Source: Leifsonia sp. Leaf336 (GTDB taxonomy: Bacteria; Actinomycetota; Actinomycetes; Actinomycetales; Microbacteriaceae). Taken from it: a DNA stretch of 64,000 nucleotides. How positions within the stretch are numbered: position 1 is the stretch's first letter; each line of letters starts with the position of its first letter. The position numbers and the translations under genes were made by a program. Under the pieces are notes generated by a model that saw only the letters and a program-made list of their open reading frames with translations, did no database searches and was not told the DNA's origin. The stretch is from positions 62,001 through 126,000 of the forward strand of contig NZ_LMOZ01000003.1 in the NCBI RefSeq assembly GCF_001423695.1, in the 5' to 3' direction. Of this stretch, positions 61,579-64,000 are shown in pieces.

Positions 61579-62320
61579 GCCCGTATTCTCGCCCTGCCAC
61601 CAGCACCGGTCGAGGGGCACGTCCCCGGCGGATCAGCCAGACGGTGTCGCGGGTGAACGACTCCACCAGCAGAAGGAGCGCGACACCCACCAGCAGGCTG
61701 TCGAGACCGGGCAGGAGACCGCTGGCCGCGACCGCCAGCGCGATTCCCGCGTACGCGGTGACGACCTTGCGCCAGTACCGGAACGGAAGCGTCGCCCGCA
61801 TCCGGGGCAGCATCCAGCCGGCCACGACGAACGCGTAGCGCAGCCCGCCGATCGCGACCACCCAGAGCCCCAGCGCCGGCGCGACGTACACGCTCAGCAC
61901 CAGCAGCAGGAACGCGTCCACCTCCATGTCGAACCGGGCGCCGAGCTCGCTCGTCGACCCGGTGCGCCGGGCGACCCAGCCGTCCACCGCGTCGAGGGCC
62001 AGCGCCGGCACCACGAGACCGACCAGCAGCGCGACCGGGATCGGGTCGCTGAACGACGCCACGACCAGCCCGGTGATCACCCCCACCAGCGCCGAGCGCA
62101 TCGAGGTCACCATGTTCGCCGGGCCAAACCGCTCCGACCGGCGGCGCTGGAGGCCGCGGACCAGCAGCGCGTTCGACACCGCCAGGTAGGCCACGACGGC
62201 GAACCATCCGGAGGCCGGCAACGGCGTCATCCACCACACCAGCTCGAGCCCTCCGGCCAGCAGCACCACCATCGCGCCCGCCCCGGCCCAGCCGATCGCG
62301 GCGAGTTGAACCCTTTTCAC
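61556..62320 (-). CDS. CDP-alcohol phosphatidyltransferase family protein
   Basis: 254 residues from the GTG at 62320 (codons further upstream are basic shadow sequence). Six membrane helices. Complete signature D-x2-D-G-x2-A-R-x8-G-x3-D-x3-D as DAVDGWVARRTGSTSELG with the two final Asp in RFDMEVD. Transfers an alcohol to a CDP-activated lipid or polyol. Divergent from the alcohol dehydrogenase gene and likely part of the right-edge pterin-like cluster, where such genes recur in actinobacteria (my recollection, not checked). Confidence 0.88.
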   Translation of the reverse strand: MKRVQLAAIGWAGAGAMVVLLAGGLELVWWMTPLPASGWFAVVAYLAVSNALLVRGLQRRRSERFGPANMVTSMRSALVGVITGLVVASFSDPIPVALLVGLVVPALALDAVDGWVARRTGSTSELGARFDMEVDAFLLLVLSVYVAPALGLWVVAIGGLRYAFVVAGWMLPRMRATLPFRYWRKVVTAYAGIALAVAASGLLPGLDSLLVGVALLLLVESFTRDTVWLIRRGRAPRPVLVAGREYGHGQSGDG

Positions 62321-62430
62321 GTGCGCCTCGTGTCTCGTCTGTGAACGCCGCTGCACTGTCAACCCTTGTGCCGAGCGGCCTTGTCTTAACACGCTGCATG
62401 TGGACGGATGGTTCAGAGAGGGGTGATGAC

Positions 62431-63408
62431 GTGCTCGAAGCCACCGCATTCTGGGTCGAGGAACCGGGGGTCGGCGCCCTGCGACGCCACCCCCTCGCCG
62501 GCGCGGGCGCCGAGGAGGTGCTCGTGCGCACGCTGTACACGGGCGTCAGCCGCGGCACGGAGTCCACGGTGTTCTCGGGGCGCGTCCCCGACAGCCAGCG
62601 GGAGCGGATGCGCGCGCCGTTCCAGGAGGGCGACTTCCCCGGTCCGGTGAAGTACGGGTACCTGAACGTCGGCGTCGTGGAGCAGGGGCCAGGCGAGCTC
62701 GCCGGCCGCACGGTGTTCACGCTGTTCCCGCACCAGTCGGCGTTCGTCGTCCCGGCCTCCGCGGTCGTGCCGGTGCCGGAGGGGGTGCCCGCGCGCCGCG
62801 CAGTGCTCGCGGGAGCCGTCGAGACCGCGGTGAACATCCTCTGGGACGCGGCGCCGCTCGTCGGCGACCGCATCACGATCGTAGGCGCCGGCATGATCGG
62901 CTGCTGCGTCGCGCGGCTGGCGCACGGCATCCCCGGCGCGGAGGTGACGCTGGTCGACATCGACCCGTCGCGACGGCGGATCGCCGACGACCTGGGCGTG
63001 AACTTCAGTGAGCCGGAGGCCGCCCCCCGCGACCGCGATCTGGTCGTCGACACGAGCGGGTCGGAGGCCGGGCTGCGGCTCGCGCTCGAGACCGTCGTGA
63101 CCGAGGGCGAGGTCGTCGAGGCGAGCTGGTTCGGCGACCGCGGGGTGAGCATCCCGCTGGGCGAGGACTTCCACTCGCGCCGGCTCACGATCCGCTCCAG
63201 CCAGGTCGGCGTCGTGCCGCCCGCGCGCCGCGACCGCCGCAGCACGACCGATCGACTGGCGCTGGCCCTCGACCTGTTGCGCGACGACGCGTTCGACCGG
63301 CTGCTGACCGGGGAGTCCGCGTGGCGGGACCTGCCCGACGTGCTCGCGCGGATAGCGGCGGGCCCCGGCGACGAACTCTGCCACACGATCGACTGGAGGG
63401 ACGCCTGA
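62431..63408 (+). CDS. Zinc-type alcohol dehydrogenase-like oxidoreductase
   Basis: 325 residues from the GTG at 62431 with GAGAGGGG site. MDR fold: [20 protein letters not shown] in the GroES-like part, Rossmann motif [17 protein letters not shown] at about 150. The usual catalytic Cys-His-Glu zinc set is missing; GVSRGTE occupies the place of the GxCxxD motif. Similar proteins lie next to PTPS-like genes in other actinobacteria. Stop and the next ATG share bases (TGATG). Substrate unknown. Confidence 0.82.
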   Translation: MLEATAFWVEEPGVGALRRHPLAGAGAEEVLVRTLYTGVSRGTESTVFSGRVPDSQRERMRAPFQEGDFPGPVKYGYLNVGVVEQGPGELAGRTVFTLFPHQSAFVVPASAVVPVPEGVPARRAVLAGAVETAVNILWDAAPLVGDRITIVGAGMIGCCVARLAHGIPGAEVTLVDIDPSRRRIADDLGVNFSEPEAAPRDRDLVVDTSGSEAGLRLALETVVTEGEVVEASWFGDRGVSIPLGEDFHSRRLTIRSSQVGVVPPARRDRRSTTDRLALALDLLRDDAFDRLLTGESAWRDLPDVLARIAAGPGDELCHTIDWRDA

Positions 63409-63806
63409 TGCCGTTCACCGTGACCGTACGCGATCACCTGATGGTGGCGCACAGCTTCACCGGCGAGGTCTTCGGGCCGGCCCAGCGCCTCCACGGTGCG
63501 ACGTTCGTCGTGGACGCGAGCTTCGGCGCCGACGAGCTCGACGCCGACGGGGTCGTCGTCGACATCGGACGTGCGACTGCAGCACTCGCCGAGATCACGG
63601 GCGCGCTGACCTACCGCAACCTCGACGACGAACCGGAGTTCGCGGGGACGAACACGACGACGGAGGTGCTCTGCCGGGTGATCGCCGACCGGCTGGCGGA
63701 ACGCGCCGCGGCCGGTGAGCTCGGCCGCGCCACCGGGCTGACCTCCATCGCTGTCACCCTGCACGAATCGCACATCGCCTGGGCGACCTATTCGAGGCCG
63801 TTGTGA
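63408..63806 (+). CDS. Divergent 6-pyruvoyltetrahydropterin synthase / QueD-like protein
   Basis: 132 residues. The T-fold pattern is visible: [19 protein letters not shown] (zinc His region), [36 protein letters not shown], and [15 protein letters not shown] with the conserved Glu. Against the family, the catalytic Cys upstream of the H-G-H-N motif is not present and H-G-H-N is H-G-A-T, so one zinc ligand is lost. The NLDD...PT/N-TE pattern for substrate binding is kept. It may catalyse another reaction on a pterin-like compound. Overlaps the gene before and the gene after. Confidence 0.85.
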   Translation: MPFTVTVRDHLMVAHSFTGEVFGPAQRLHGATFVVDASFGADELDADGVVVDIGRATAALAEITGALTYRNLDDEPEFAGTNTTTEVLCRVIADRLAERAAAGELGRATGLTSIAVTLHESHIAWATYSRPL

Positions 63807-64000
63807 ACGGGGAGGTCACGGGGCGACGGGTCTTCTTCGTCGTGCCGGACGCGATCGACGATCCCGAGCGCGTCAGCGGCGGGAACCTCTACGACCAGCG
63901 CGTGCGCGACGGGCTGCGTGCCGACGGCTGGGAGGTGCGGATGGTGCTCGTCACCGGCCGCGGCGCCGGCTGGACAGGGCGCGCGCTGGCGCAGTTACCC
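63803..64000 (+). CDS. Glycosyltransferase (partial, N-terminus only)
   Basis: 66 codons to the window end, starting at the GTG that overlaps the PTPS-like stop (GTGA). The opening [20 protein letters not shown] is that of GT4-type glycosyltransferases (V-x-P-x-x-x-x-x-R-x-SGGN), followed by [18 protein letters not shown]. Only the N-terminal Rossmann domain begins here; donor and acceptor cannot be told. Confidence 0.75.
   Translation, partial: MNGEVTGRRVFFVVPDAIDDPERVSGGNLYDQRVRDGLRADGWEVRMVLVTGRGAGWTGRALAQLP

Overview
The window is about 70% G+C, uses many GTG starts and packs its genes into tightly overlapping operons. This points to a high-GC Gram-positive actinobacterium. The PcaD/PcaC fusion (PcaL), the corynebacterial-style inositol cluster with a Cgl0159-type aldolase, the TreX/TreY/TreZ trehalose set and the absence of any phage or IS gene fit a soil or plant-associated Microbacteriaceae chromosome (Leifsonia-like). 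That family-level placement is inference. The content is accessory catabolism, stress and regulation. One tRNA-Arg(ACG) is present, with no rRNA, CRISPR array or transposase.

Layout. 1-483: a partial ABC ATPase. 582-8169 (minus): one compact 4-hydroxybenzoate/protocatechuate operon, pobA-pcaH-pcaG-pcaB-pcaL-pcaI-pcaJ-pcaF, followed upstream by a META-domain lipoprotein and an IclR regulator whose probable operator lies in the pobA promoter. 9.5-24 kb: small regulatory modules. These include two ArsR/SRPBCC modules that each sit next to a RibD-like reductase, a NarL-type two-component system, tRNA-Arg, a dienelactone hydrolase, oxidoreductases, a GlxA-type regulator, three tiny minus-strand genes and an orphan ECF sigma factor. 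24.2-31.9 kb: CsbD stress protein and the trehalose genes treY, treZ and treX, with a YdcF-like membrane protein between treZ and treX. 31.9-43.8 kb: acetyl-CoA synthetase, a PHP-domain protein, an APC permease, a secreted protein, a COG4705 membrane protein facing a PAP2/OmpR-type two-component operon, and an MFS drug exporter with MarR and TetR regulators. 44-54.8 kb: a methyltransferase, a LysE exporter, a GntR regulator and the convergent myo-inositol operon iolC-(Cgl0159 aldolase)-iolA-iolB-iolD-iolE-iolG. 54.9-61.6 kb: NmrA-type protein, ABC-2 exporter, flavodoxin-fold reductase, MarR-MATE operon, DUF1905 protein and a frameshifted YbhB gene. 61.5-64 kb: the left part of a CDP-alcohol phosphotransferase / alcohol dehydrogenase / divergent 6-pyruvoyltetrahydropterin-synthase-like / glycosyltransferase cluster that runs off the window.

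How the genes work together. The pca operon should convert 4-hydroxybenzoate to succinyl-CoA and acetyl-CoA. The iol operon should convert myo-inositol to acetyl-CoA and dihydroxyacetone phosphate. Acs adds acetate activation. TreX debranches glycogen, and TreY and TreZ release trehalose from it, next to CsbD and an ECF sigma factor.

The most unusual signals are these: (i) a dispersed family of long hairpins (four copies), each placed 8-11 nt after a stop codon, with a compensatory base-pair change between copies; (ii) the pterin-like cluster at the right edge with a synthase homologue lacking the usual Cys and HGHN residues; (iii) several well-formed operator arrays upstream of regulators; (iv) a noncoding block at 43.87-43.98 kb with four copies of a 9-mer in opposed pairs, one embedded in a close match to the 3' end of 16S rRNA.
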